Source: CAXMST01 sp035267205 (lineage in GTDB: Bacteria; Actinomycetota; Thermoleophilia; Solirubrobacterales; 70-9). From it: a stretch of 16,449 bases of DNA. The DNA lies in NCBI GenBank assembly GCA_035267205.1, contig DATFLZ010000085.1, positions 1-16,449 on the forward strand. Direction: 5' to 3'. Numbering within the stretch: position 1 is the stretch's first letter; every line of letters begins with the position of its first letter. Position numbers and translations under genes: made by a program. This document shows positions 7,863 through 14,586 of the stretch, in pieces. The notes below the pieces were generated by a model, which saw nothing but the letters and a program-made list of their open reading frames with translations, did not search any database and had not been told where the DNA came from.

Positions 7863-8741
7863 ATGGAGCAGCTGGGCGCGACCAGATCCGAATCCCCGGG
7901 ACCGCAGGGCTCCGAGCTGGAGCACCGGCCCGACCTGATGCCCCCGATCGAGGCGGAGCGGACCCTCGACGACTGGGGACGCTCGGAGCGGGTGGAGGGC
8001 TTTCTCGACGCTACGTTGATCGAGTTCTTCTACCGCTACTGGTTTCGCTGCGAGGTGGAGGGAGTCGAGAACGTGCCGGCCGGCGGCGGGGCGCTGCTCG
8101 TCTCCAACCTCGCCGGCGCGCTGCCTCCCGATGCGGTGATGATCGGCAAGGCGATCCGCGAGGAGCACGCGCAGCCGCGTCCGTTGTGGATGACGGTCGA
8201 GCACTTCTTCAAGGGCTACCCGGGGCTCTCGATGCTGGTTCCCAAGATCGGTGGGGTGCCCGCGCACCCGGCCAACGTCCACCGACTGCTGGCCGAGGAG
8301 CAGGAGCTGGTGCTCGTCTTTCCCGAGGGCCGGAAGGGGGCCGAGAAGCTCTACCGGGAGCGCTACCGGCTACAGCGTTTCGGGCGCGGCGGCTTCGTGG
8401 CCTCCGCGATGCGGGCCCGCGTTCCCCTCGTGCCCGTGTGCGTCGTCGGCGCGGAGGAGGCGATGCCGGTGTTCGGTCGCTCGCGGCTGCTCGAGCGTCT
8501 CAGCCGCCTGCCCTACTTCCCGATCACGCCTACGTTCCCCTGGTTTGGCCCACTGGGAATGGCGGCATTCCTGCCGGCCCGCTTCAAGATCCGGTTTCTG
8601 AAGCCGATCGACACCGCGGCGATGGGGGAGGAGCCGGAGGCGGATCGGGGCCTCGTCCAGGCGGTGTCCCAGGAGATCAGGGCGAGGATCCAGGAGAACG
8701 TCTTCGACATGGTCGGCGAGCGCAAGTCGGTTTGGCGATGA
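7863..8741 (+). CDS. PlsC/LPLAT-like acyltransferase with the expected catalytic His replaced
   Basis: A 292-residue member of the lysophospholipid/diacylglycerol acyltransferase superfamily. The fold is supported by FPEGRKG (153-159, the FPEG acyl-acceptor motif), VPLVPVCVVGAEE (187-199) and the N-terminal GALLVSN strand. The block-I motif in this branch normally reads N-H-x-G-x-L-P-x-D; here residues 82-90 read NLAGALPPD, so the His is Leu83 (CTC at 8109-8111; CAC would be one base away). An active family member would move an acyl chain from acyl-CoA or acyl-ACP to a glycerolipid at the membrane. Without the His this copy may be inactive or altered, or the base may be wrong. The start was chosen at ATG 7863 because of the -10 box 10 nt upstream; the frame is open to 7716 but that part overlaps the divergent hydrolase. 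Its TGA overlaps the next ATG by 4 bp (ATGA). Confidence 0.88.
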   Translation: MEQLGATRSESPGPQGSELEHRPDLMPPIEAERTLDDWGRSERVEGFLDATLIEFFYRYWFRCEVEGVENVPAGGGALLVSNLAGALPPDAVMIGKAIREEHAQPRPLWMTVEHFFKGYPGLSMLVPKIGGVPAHPANVHRLLAEEQELVLVFPEGRKGAEKLYRERYRLQRFGRGGFVASAMRARVPLVPVCVVGAEEAMPVFGRSRLLERLSRLPYFPITPTFPWFGPLGMAAFLPARFKIRFLKPIDTAAMGEEPEADRGLVQAVSQEIRARIQENVFDMVGERKSVWR

Positions 8742-9880
8742 GCGAGAGGTCCGAATTCGCGCAGGAGACGTCGGCGCGGGCCGCCCGCGAGCGGGACGTG
8801 GCCGCCCGCCGCGTGCTCGTCACCGGCCTCTCGACCTATTGGGGAGGGCGGCTGGCCCAGGCGCTCGAGGGATTCGACGAGATCGACGCCATCGTCGGGG
8901 TCGACTCGCACGATCCTACCCGGGAGCTCCAACGCACCGAGTTCGTCAAGGTCTCGAACGAGCACGCGCTGATCGAGCGGATCGTGGAGGCGGCGCGGAT
9001 CGACACGGTAATCGACACCAGGCTGGTCGTTGACTCGACGACGACGAGCGCGCAGCGGGCCCACGAGAACAACGTGATCGGCACGATGAACATCCTCGCC
9101 GCGTGCAGCGGGCCCTCTTCGCCGGTACGGAAGTTCGTCTTCAAGTCATCGGCGCACTACTACGGCTGCGAGCAGGACGATCCGGGATTCTTCGCGGAGT
9201 CGATGCGCCGCCCGCACCCGCCCCGGACCAAGATCGAGCGCGACATCGTCGATGCCGAGGCGGCCGTCGCCGACTTCGCGGGCAAGCACCAAGACGTCAC
9301 CGTTGCTGTGCTTCGCTGCGCGAACGTGCTCGGGCCCAGCGTGCGGACCTCGCACACCCGGATGTTTTCGCTGCCGGCCGTGCCGATGCTGCTCGGTTTC
9401 GATCCGCGGTACCAGTTCGTCCACGAGGACGACGTGGTGCATGCCCTCGAGCAGGCCGCGATGGGGGACCTGCATGGGATCTACAACGTGGCGGCCGATG
9501 GCGTGCTCGCCCTCTCCGAGGTGATCTCGCTGCTGGGCAAGCGCCCGGTACCCCTGCTGCCCCCCGTTGGGACCGGGCTGATCGCTGTCCCCCTGCGCCG
9601 GCTCGGGCTGAGGATCCCGAACGAGATGCTCAACCAGCTGCGCTTTGGGCGCGGATTGGATAACCGGCTCTTCAAGGCCACGGGCTTCAAGTACGGCTAC
9701 ACATCGCGAGAGACGGTCATGCGTCTCGCAGCTCACCAGCGGCTCCACCCGGTCCTCAAGGGGACCGAGAGCGGCTACCGCTATGAGCGTGAGGTCGAGG
9801 ACTTCCTCAAGCGCAGCCCGCTCGTCGAGCGCTCCGACAGCAGCGGCTCGGATGCCCAGCGGGAGCCGTTCGGGATCTGA
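8738..9880 (+). CDS. Extended SDR / NAD-dependent epimerase-dehydratase family protein
   Basis: A 380-residue protein with an N-terminal Rossmann fold: RRVLVTGLSTYWGGRLA (25-40) is the dinucleotide-binding loop, and VGVDS ends the second strand. A FVFKSSAHYYG segment (133-143) corresponds to the Ser-containing active-site strand of epimerases. The usual Tyr-x3-Lys is absent: the helix reads PPRTKIERD, with Pro161 four residues before Lys165. From memory, actinobacterial relatives of this family also lack the Tyr, so the loss may be family-wide and the protein may bind NAD(P) without classic SDR catalysis. The tail VTVAVLRCANVLGP and HEDDVVHAL are typical of the epimerase family. It is translationally coupled (4-bp ATGA overlap) with the acyltransferase, which suggests a shared lipid or envelope role. 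A perfect GC palindrome follows its stop. Confidence 0.88.
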   Translation: MSERSEFAQETSARAARERDVAARRVLVTGLSTYWGGRLAQALEGFDEIDAIVGVDSHDPTRELQRTEFVKVSNEHALIERIVEAARIDTVIDTRLVVDSTTTSAQRAHENNVIGTMNILAACSGPSSPVRKFVFKSSAHYYGCEQDDPGFFAESMRRPHPPRTKIERDIVDAEAAVADFAGKHQDVTVAVLRCANVLGPSVRTSHTRMFSLPAVPMLLGFDPRYQFVHEDDVVHALEQAAMGDLHGIYNVAADGVLALSEVISLLGKRPVPLLPPVGTGLIAVPLRRLGLRIPNEMLNQLRFGRGLDNRLFKATGFKYGYTSRETVMRLAAHQRLHPVLKGTESGYRYEREVEDFLKRSPLVERSDSSGSDAQREPFGI

Positions 9881-9896
9881 CGCCCCCCGGGGGGCG
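9881..9896 (+). terminator. GC-only palindrome directly after the SDR stop codon
   Basis: CGCCCCCC and GGGGGGCG form a perfect 16-bp palindrome starting on the base after TGA 9878-9880. There is no T tract. Its position at the end of the acyltransferase-SDR operon suggests termination or transcript protection. Confidence 0.45.
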
Positions 9897-9934
9897 CTGC
9901 TTCCCGCAAACCGGCTTGCAGGCGGGGCCGGCGC

Positions 9935-9963
9935 TTGGAATTGATCCAGACCGCGCCTACACT
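9935..9963 (+). promoter_or_regulatory. Promoter for the L,D-transpeptidase gene
   Basis: TTGGAA (9935-9940) and TACACT (9958-9963) are separated by exactly 17 bp, the best -35/-10 pair in the window. Transcription would begin near 9970, leaving a leader of about 80 nt before ATG 10053, unlike the leaderless genes nearby. Confidence 0.55.
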
Positions 9964-10052
9964 GCGTACCTCCGGTTGCAAGCGACTGCGCTGTCAGCCG
10001 AGGCCTTTGGGGGCGGGGCCGAAACGGCAGACCGGAGCTGGACCAAACGTCA

Positions 10053-11087
10053 ATGGGACGCAAGCACCAGATCACAATCGTCATCGCCGTCTTTGGCGCC
10101 ATCGTCGCTGCGATGGGGCTCTATGCCTGGGATTCCTCCAGCAAGGAGGAGATCGCTGAGGGGGTGACGATCGGCGGAGTCGAGGTTGGCGGCCTCGAGG
10201 AGGCCGCAGCGACATCCCAGATCCGTCGCAGCCTGATCTCGCCGCTCGAGAAGAACGTTCTCGTCACCTACAAGAAGGAGAAGTTCAAGCTCAAGCCCGA
10301 GGAGCTGAACATCCGTGCCGATCTCGACGGCATGGTCGACGAGGCGGTCACCGTCTCGCAGGAGGGCGGCATCCTAGGACGGACGTGGCGCCGGATCGGC
10401 GGCGGCGAGGTCGATCACTCGATCGAACCGCGCATCGCCTATTCGAGCACCGCGGTCGACAACTTCGTCGACGGGGTGGCGGACAACATCAACCGTGAGG
10501 CCGTCGACGCCAGCGTGGATCCCGGCCCCAACTCGCTCGAGCCGGTTGCCTCGAAGGTCGGCCGTCAGATCGACAAGAGCCGACTCCGCAAGGACGTCGA
10601 GCGCGCTCTCCAGAGCCCCACGGATCGCAAGGTCGGCGTCAAGGTGGAGCAGACCCAACCCACCGTCACCACCGACGACCTGGCGCAGCAGTACCCCGAC
10701 TACATCCTTGTCGACCGGGGCAGCTTCACCCTGCGGCACTACGAGGACCTGAAGCTGCGCAAGGAGTACACGGTCGCCATCGGCGCGATCGGCTACGACA
10801 CGCCGACCGGGCTCTACCACATCCAGAACAAGCAGGTCGATCCTGTCTGGAGCGTTCCCAACAGCGACTGGGCCGGCAAGCTCGCCGGCAAGACGATCCC
10901 GCCGGGCCCCGAGAACCCGCTGAAGGCGCGCTGGATGGGGATCTACAACGGGGCGGGGATCCACGGCACCAGCGACGAGGGTTCGCTGGGCAGCGCCGCC
11001 TCCCATGGCTGTATCCGTATGTCGGTGGTCGATGTCACCGAGCTCTACGACGAGATTCCGACGGGCACCCCGATCTACATCGCCTGA
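10053..11087 (+). CDS. L,D-transpeptidase with YkuD domain and peptidoglycan-binding-like domain
   Basis: A 344-residue envelope protein. Residues 5-26 are a single membrane segment after a short basic start (MGRKHQ), so the rest is outside the membrane. Residues about 35-120 (EGVTIGGVEVGGLEEAAATS) match the PG_binding_4-like domain often found before YkuD domains. Residues about 216-344 are the YkuD catalytic domain, with His304 (GIHGT) and the active-site motif SHGCIRM carrying His318, Cys320 and Arg322. Such enzymes make 3-3 cross-links between diaminopimelate residues of peptidoglycan or attach proteins to it, and they are targets of carbapenems. The best ribosome site is GGAG at 10034-10037, 15 nt before ATG 10053, which is long. 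It has its own promoter and no coupled partner. The family call is firm; the precise substrate is not. Confidence 0.94.
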   Translation: MGRKHQITIVIAVFGAIVAAMGLYAWDSSSKEEIAEGVTIGGVEVGGLEEAAATSQIRRSLISPLEKNVLVTYKKEKFKLKPEELNIRADLDGMVDEAVTVSQEGGILGRTWRRIGGGEVDHSIEPRIAYSSTAVDNFVDGVADNINREAVDASVDPGPNSLEPVASKVGRQIDKSRLRKDVERALQSPTDRKVGVKVEQTQPTVTTDDLAQQYPDYILVDRGSFTLRHYEDLKLRKEYTVAIGAIGYDTPTGLYHIQNKQVDPVWSVPNSDWAGKLAGKTIPPGPENPLKARWMGIYNGAGIHGTSDEGSLGSAASHGCIRMSVVDVTELYDEIPTGTPIYIA

Positions 11088-11169
11088 GCGGGCGCGGCCG
11101 AGGCCCCCGGCGGCCGAACGGTGCCCTGCACGGGGAGGTCGGCGATCCGCGGGCGCGAACACTCATCGG

Positions 11170-12096
11170 GTGAACACGACCGCCGGCGATATCGAGACCG
11201 AGCTTCCGCCCGCGTGGGAGGCCGCGCTCAGCGCCTACGACCGCGAGCTCGCGACGCGCAACAGCTCACCTCACACCCGTCGCGCCTACCGCCGTGACCT
11301 GACCGAACTCGCCTCCTGGGCCGGCGAACGAGGGCTCGAGCCGGGCGCAGTCACATACAGGCTCCTGCGCGGCTTTGCCGCCGGGCTGGCCGAGCGGGAG
11401 CTGACCCGGGCCACCGTCTCGCGCAAGATGGCCGCGGCCCGCGGGCTGTTCGACCATCTCCGGCGCAGCGGGAAGATCGGCCAGAACCCTGCGGAGCTGC
11501 TGCCCAACCCGAAGGGCGAGTCGCGGCTCCCGCGCGTCCTCAGCCCGGCCGAGGTGCGCGAGCTGCTTGATCGGGTTCCGACCTCGAAGACGCTCGATCT
11601 CCGCGACAAGGCGATGCTCGAGCTCGCCTACTCCTGTGGGCTGCGCTGCTCGGAACTGGTGGGGATCGACGTCGAGAGCGTGGACTTCGAGTCCGAGACC
11701 GTGCGCGTCACCGGCAAGGGGGGCAAGGAGCGGATCGTGCCGCTCGGCGAGCCCGCGCAGCGAGCCTGCTCCCGCTACGTCGACCGTGCCCGGCCCGTGC
11801 TCTGCGCGGACCGCTCCCAGCGCGCGCTGCTGCTCTCCAAGAGCGGGCGCCGCCTCTCGCCGTCGGACGTCACCCGCCGCCTCTCCATTCGTGTCCGTGA
11901 GGCCGCCCTCGCGGGTCGCGTCTCCCCGCACGCCCTGCGGCACTCCTTTGCGACCCACATGCTCGAGGGTGGCGCCGACCTGCGCTCGATCCAGGAGCTC
12001 CTGGGGCACGCGAGCATCTCGACCACTCAGATCTACACGCGCGTCGACCCGGCACGCCTGAGGCGCGCCTACGGGGATGCGCACCCGCGGGCGTGA
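11170..12096 (+). CDS. Tyrosine recombinase of the XerC/XerD type
   Basis: A 308-residue site-specific recombinase. Residues about 14-105 are the SAM-like core-binding domain (SAYDRELATRNSSPHTRRAY). The catalytic domain (about 122-305) has the full set: Arg159 (SCGLRCSEL), Lys183 (TGKGGKERIV), His254 and Arg257 (HALRHSFATH), His280 (LLGHASISTT) and Tyr289 (QIYTRVD). Length and motifs fit the chromosome-dimer resolvases XerC/XerD acting at dif; XerD is somewhat more likely, but sequence reading alone cannot separate the two. It is not next to the tRNA-linked element, so it is probably the housekeeping enzyme rather than an element integrase. The frame is open upstream from 11005, but that overlaps the L,D-transpeptidase. 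GTG 11170 fits the family N-terminus, with a weak AACACT -10-like box 6 nt before it. Confidence 0.92.
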   Translation: MNTTAGDIETELPPAWEAALSAYDRELATRNSSPHTRRAYRRDLTELASWAGERGLEPGAVTYRLLRGFAAGLAERELTRATVSRKMAAARGLFDHLRRSGKIGQNPAELLPNPKGESRLPRVLSPAEVRELLDRVPTSKTLDLRDKAMLELAYSCGLRCSELVGIDVESVDFESETVRVTGKGGKERIVPLGEPAQRACSRYVDRARPVLCADRSQRALLLSKSGRRLSPSDVTRRLSIRVREAALAGRVSPHALRHSFATHMLEGGADLRSIQELLGHASISTTQIYTRVDPARLRRAYGDAHPRA

Positions 12097-12172
12097 GCGG
12101 GATGCCCGACCCTCGGAAAGCAGCATCCGTACCGTGCGGGCCACCAAGCATGCCGCCAGGCGTCAACTGGAC

Positions 12173-12178
12173 TAACGT
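12173..12178 (+). promoter_or_regulatory. -10 box (TAACGT) for the sigma factor gene
   Basis: TAACGT lies 27 nt before ATG 12206. Unlike most genes here, this one has a short leader with a strong Shine-Dalgarno sequence, GGAGAGG at 12190-12196, 9 nt before the ATG, so the start is well supported. Confidence 0.45.
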
Positions 12179-12205
12179 ACGAGCCCTCTGGAGAGGTCTT
12201 AGCTG

Positions 12206-12982
12206 ATGGAGACGAACGTCAAGGCCGTTGAGCTGAAAGAGCTCTGGCGGCGCTGCAAGGAGGAAGACGACGAGCGCGCCAGGGAGCGCCTCGTGGTTGC
12301 CTATTCACCCCTGGTGAAGTACGTGGCCGGCCGGATGGCGGCGGGCCTCCCGGCCCATGTCGACGAGGGAGACCTGATCTCCTACGGGCTGATCGGGCTG
12401 ATCGGCGCGATCGAGCGCTACGACCTCGACCGCGACATCAAGTTCGAGACCTTCGCAGTCTCCCGGATCAAAGGCGCGATCATCGATGAGCTTCGCTCGC
12501 TGGACTGGGTCCCGCGGTCGGTCCGCTCGAAGGCCCGCGATGTGGAGCGGGCGCACACCGCCCTGGAAAACGAGCTGCAGCGCTCCCCGAGCGAGGAGGA
12601 GATGGCCGTCAAGCTCGGGGTCGAGGTCGATGACTTCCGCAACACCCTGCTCGAGATCGCGAACTCGTCGGTGCTGGCGCTCGACGATCTCTGGACGATC
12701 GCCGATGCCGATGGCGGCCAGGTCTCGCTGCTCGACACGATCCGTGACCCGCACGCTGTCGATCCCCAGGCGGAGATCGATACAGTCGAGCTCAAGGACC
12801 GGCTCGCCGACGCGATCGAGTCGCTACCCGATCGGGAGCGCCTGGTGATCGCCCTCTACTACTACGAAAATCTCACGCTCCGTGAGATCGGCGAGGTGCT
12901 CGGGGTGACCGAGTCCCGCGTCTCTCAGCTGCACACCAAGGCCGTGCTCGGCTTGCGCGGCAACCTCTCCAATCAGTCCTGA
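12206..12982 (+). CDS. FliA/WhiG-family RNA polymerase sigma factor (sigma-28 type)
   Basis: A 258-residue group 3 sigma factor that directs RNA polymerase to a special promoter set. Region 2 covers about residues 25-105 (YSPLVKYVAGRMAAGLPAHV, DLISYGLIGLIGAIERYD, FETFAVSRIKGAIIDELRS), including the core-binding and -10 recognition helices. WVPRSVR leads into region 3 (about 106-175). Region 4 is at about 205-255 (LPDRERLVIALYYYENLTLR, GVTESRVSQLHTKAV), the -35 helix-turn-helix. FliA/WhiG proteins control flagellar genes in motile bacteria and sporulation genes in Streptomyces; no flagellar gene lies in this window, so the regulon is open. The ribosome site GGAGAGG fixes the start. A hairpin begins 3 bases after the stop. 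Confidence 0.93.
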   Translation: METNVKAVELKELWRRCKEEDDERARERLVVAYSPLVKYVAGRMAAGLPAHVDEGDLISYGLIGLIGAIERYDLDRDIKFETFAVSRIKGAIIDELRSLDWVPRSVRSKARDVERAHTALENELQRSPSEEEMAVKLGVEVDDFRNTLLEIANSSVLALDDLWTIADADGGQVSLLDTIRDPHAVDPQAEIDTVELKDRLADAIESLPDRERLVIALYYYENLTLREIGEVLGVTESRVSQLHTKAVLGLRGNLSNQS

Positions 12983-12984
12983 GC

Positions 12985-13016
12985 GGCCCCCTGGCATGGG
13001 CGATCCCCAGCGGGCC
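12985..13016 (+). terminator. Hairpin after the sigma factor gene
   Basis: GGCCC-C-CTGG (12985-12994) pairs with CCAG-C-GGGCC (13007-13016), nine base pairs with one C-C mismatch and a 12-nt loop. It begins 3 nt after the TGA, has no T tract, and precedes the next promoter. Confidence 0.45.
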
Positions 13017-13051
13017 CACGCGTGCGGGGGCGGGTGAGGGCGCGGGTCATC

Positions 13052-13057
13052 TAACGT
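13052..13057 (+). promoter_or_regulatory. -10 box (TAACGT) for the zinc-ribbon/RNase HI pair
   Basis: TAACGT is the same hexamer as before the sigma gene, here only 12 nt before ATG 13070, so the leader would be at most a few bases. Confidence 0.45.
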
Positions 13058-13069
13058 GCTCCGGCGTCG

Positions 13070-13849
13070 ATGGCCGAGAGTGAGACAGCAGAGGAACAGA
13101 GTTGTGCGGTCTGTGGGCGGCGTCTCCTGCTCGGCGAGCGGTCGAGCCCCTACGTCAGCCGCGAGGGGGCCGAGGTCGCGGTCTGCGAGCTGTGCAAGGC
13201 CCGAGCCGAGTCCGCAGGTTGGATGAGGCCAGAGGAGGTGGAGGCCGGTTCCCGCTCCGGCCCGGGACGCCGGCGCCGCCGCCGCCGCGGCGATCTGCTC
13301 GGGGGGCTGTTGGCTCGCAACGAGCGTCGGCGCGGGGACGGAGGGGAGCGCGCGGCGGGTGCCGATCGGGCCGAGGTGGATCAGGCGCCGCCCGACGACC
13401 CGGACAGCGAGCCGTCCGAGGCAAGGGAGCCTGAGCAGCCCGTCGAGCGTCAGCGCCGAGCGCAGCGTGGAGCCGGACGGCGTCGATCTTCCGGTGAGGC
13501 CCCGCGCACCACCGCCTCGGCTGCGGGGCCGGATGTAAATGAGGCGGTCAAGGCCTTCAACGCCAGCGAGAACCGGCGGACGATCGCCGGCCTTTCCCGC
13601 TCGCTCGGTGAACCGAAGGTGACCGCGATCGCGGTCCGCACCGCGTCCGGCTCGACCGGAGCGCGCGTCACCGTCGCCTGGGAGCTCGCCTGGTACCAGT
13701 GGGAGGTCGGGCCCGGCAAGCGCGGTCCGGAGATCCGCCAGACGGCGAAGGGCGAAACGACCGACCAGCTCCACGCTGCCGATCGCAAGTGGAACCTGAA
13801 CATGGACGCGGACGGCACCCTCAGCCCGCGCTCGGCTTCCGGGTCGTGA
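13070..13849 (+). CDS. Zinc-ribbon-like protein with Arg-rich linker, unknown function
   Basis: A 259-residue protein in three parts. Residues 12-42 hold two CxxC pairs, Cys12/Cys15 and Cys39/Cys42, 23 residues apart, which looks like one zinc-binding ribbon. Residues about 58-150 are low complexity, with a run of seven Arg (RRRRRRRGDLL) and Pro/Glu/Arg-rich disorder; such basic tracts often bind nucleic acid. Residues about 155-250 are a compact domain (VNEAVKAFNASENRRTIAGL, then SLGEPKVTAIAV and WELAWYQWEV) that I do not recognise. The gene overlaps the RNase HI gene by 4 bp (GTGA), so the two are translationally coupled. Nucleic-acid binding is an inference from the zinc ribbon, the basic linker and the partner; no enzyme motif is visible. 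The start is set by the -10 box 12 nt upstream. Confidence 0.8.
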   Translation: MAESETAEEQSCAVCGRRLLLGERSSPYVSREGAEVAVCELCKARAESAGWMRPEEVEAGSRSGPGRRRRRRRGDLLGGLLARNERRRGDGGERAAGADRAEVDQAPPDDPDSEPSEAREPEQPVERQRRAQRGAGRRRSSGEAPRTTASAAGPDVNEAVKAFNASENRRTIAGLSRSLGEPKVTAIAVRTASGSTGARVTVAWELAWYQWEVGPGKRGPEIRQTAKGETTDQLHAADRKWNLNMDADGTLSPRSASGS

Positions 13850-14247
13850 GGCTCACCGTGCACGTAGACGGCGGGGCCCGGGGTAACCCCGGTCCGGCCG
13901 CGATCGGCGCCGTCGTCACCGACGGTGAAGGCGAGATCCTGCTCGAGCGAGGCCAGCCGATCGGCCGCGCGACCAACAACGTCGCCGAGTATCGGGCGCT
14001 CCTGCTCGGCATCGAGCTCGCTCGCGAGCTCGGGGCCGACGAGGTGGACCTGGTCGGTGACAGCGAGCTGATCGTCAAGCAGGTCAAGGGCGAGTACAAG
14101 GTCAAGAAGCCTGACCTCAAGCCCCTGCACGCCGCGGTGCGCGAGGCCGTCTCCGGCCTCTCCTCCTGGTCGATCCGCCACGTCAAGCGCGAGCAGAACG
14201 CGGAGGCCGATCGCGTCGTCAACGAGACTCTCGACGCCCCGGACTGA
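13846..14247 (+). CDS. rnhA: Ribonuclease HI family protein
   Basis: A 133-residue RNase H-fold nuclease that cuts the RNA strand of RNA-DNA hybrids, using two metal ions. All four acidic residues are in place: Asp8 (HVDGGARGNPGP), Glu48 (NNVAEYRAL), Asp72 (LVGDSELIV) and Asp122 (NAEADRVVNE). The protein is shorter than E. coli RNase HI (155 residues) and lacks the basic handle; this is the short type common in actinobacteria and archaea, sometimes found fused to a phosphatase domain, which is absent here. The start is GTG 13846, overlapping the upstream stop as GTGA; the frame is open to 13699 but that part belongs to the upstream gene. A perfect hairpin follows the stop. Confidence 0.92.
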   Translation: MRLTVHVDGGARGNPGPAAIGAVVTDGEGEILLERGQPIGRATNNVAEYRALLLGIELARELGADEVDLVGDSELIVKQVKGEYKVKKPDLKPLHAAVREAVSGLSSWSIRHVKREQNAEADRVVNETLDAPD

Positions 14248-14250
14248 CGC

Positions 14251-14266
14251 GCCCGCGGTCGCGGGC
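14251..14266 (+). terminator. Hairpin after the RNase HI gene
   Basis: GCCCGCG (14251-14257) and CGCGGGC (14260-14266) form a perfect 7-bp stem with a 2-base gap, 4 nt after the TGA. There is no T tract. Confidence 0.45.
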
Positions 14267-14366
14267 ACCGAGGGTTGGCGGCCGGCTGCGCGTGGAGCCC
14301 CGACTCATCCCGAGGAGCGGACGGCCCAGGCTCATGCGAACACCGCCGGGACGGCAGAGCGGTCCC

Positions 14367-14372
14367 TATACT
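14367..14372 (+). promoter_or_regulatory. -10 box (TATACT) for tRNA-Gly
   Basis: TATACT is five of six to consensus and lies exactly 11 nt before the mature tRNA 5' end, the same distance as at tRNA-Cys. No convincing -35 is visible. Confidence 0.6.
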
Positions 14373-14383
14373 GCCCTCCCCTT

Positions 14384-14457
14384 GCGGCTGTAGCTCAGCT
14401 GGCTAGAGCGTCTGCTTGCCATGCAGAAGGTCGTGGGTTCGAATCCCATCAGCCGCT
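14384..14457 (+). tRNA. tRNA-Gly (GCC)
   Basis: A 74-nt cloverleaf. The acceptor stem GCGGCTG pairs fully with CAGCCGC (14450-14456). The D arm is GCTC...GAGC, and the anticodon stem TCTGC/GCAGA encloses the loop TTGCCAT with anticodon GCC at 14418-14420. The variable loop is 5 nt and the T arm is GTGGG-TTCGAAT-CCCAT. The discriminator is T (U73), normal for bacterial tRNA-Gly. CCA is not encoded. It reads GGC, a frequent codon in this GC-rich genome. Confidence 0.97.
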
Positions 14458-14460
14458 TGT

Positions 14461-14489
14461 CGGGACCCCGCTCCATGAGTGGGGTCCCG
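14461..14489 (+). terminator. Strong hairpin 3 nt after tRNA-Gly
   Basis: The 13-base arms 14461-14473 and 14477-14489 pair throughout (one G-T pair) around a CAT loop. The following CTGTATTG is only mildly T-rich. It is the clearest terminator in the window and, being symmetric, may also stop transcription arriving from the minus-strand hydrolase gene. Confidence 0.75.
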
Positions 14490-14586
14490 CTGTATTGCAC
14501 GGCTTCTCGGCGATGGGCGCCTGCACGGATCGCGGGCGCTCGGGGACTATCGACCAGCCTGGAGTCCCGCCCAGCGAGGAGTCGCT

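Noticed and set aside
8186..8737. Upstream extension of the SDR frame into the acyltransferase gene
   Set aside because: The acyltransferase motifs are in the other frame, and the ATGA overlap at 8738 is a natural start.
11170..12096. Xer-type recombinase as the integrase of the tRNA-Cys element
   Set aside because: It is 3.4 kb to the left of the tRNA, among chromosomal genes, and has the length and motifs of housekeeping XerC/XerD.
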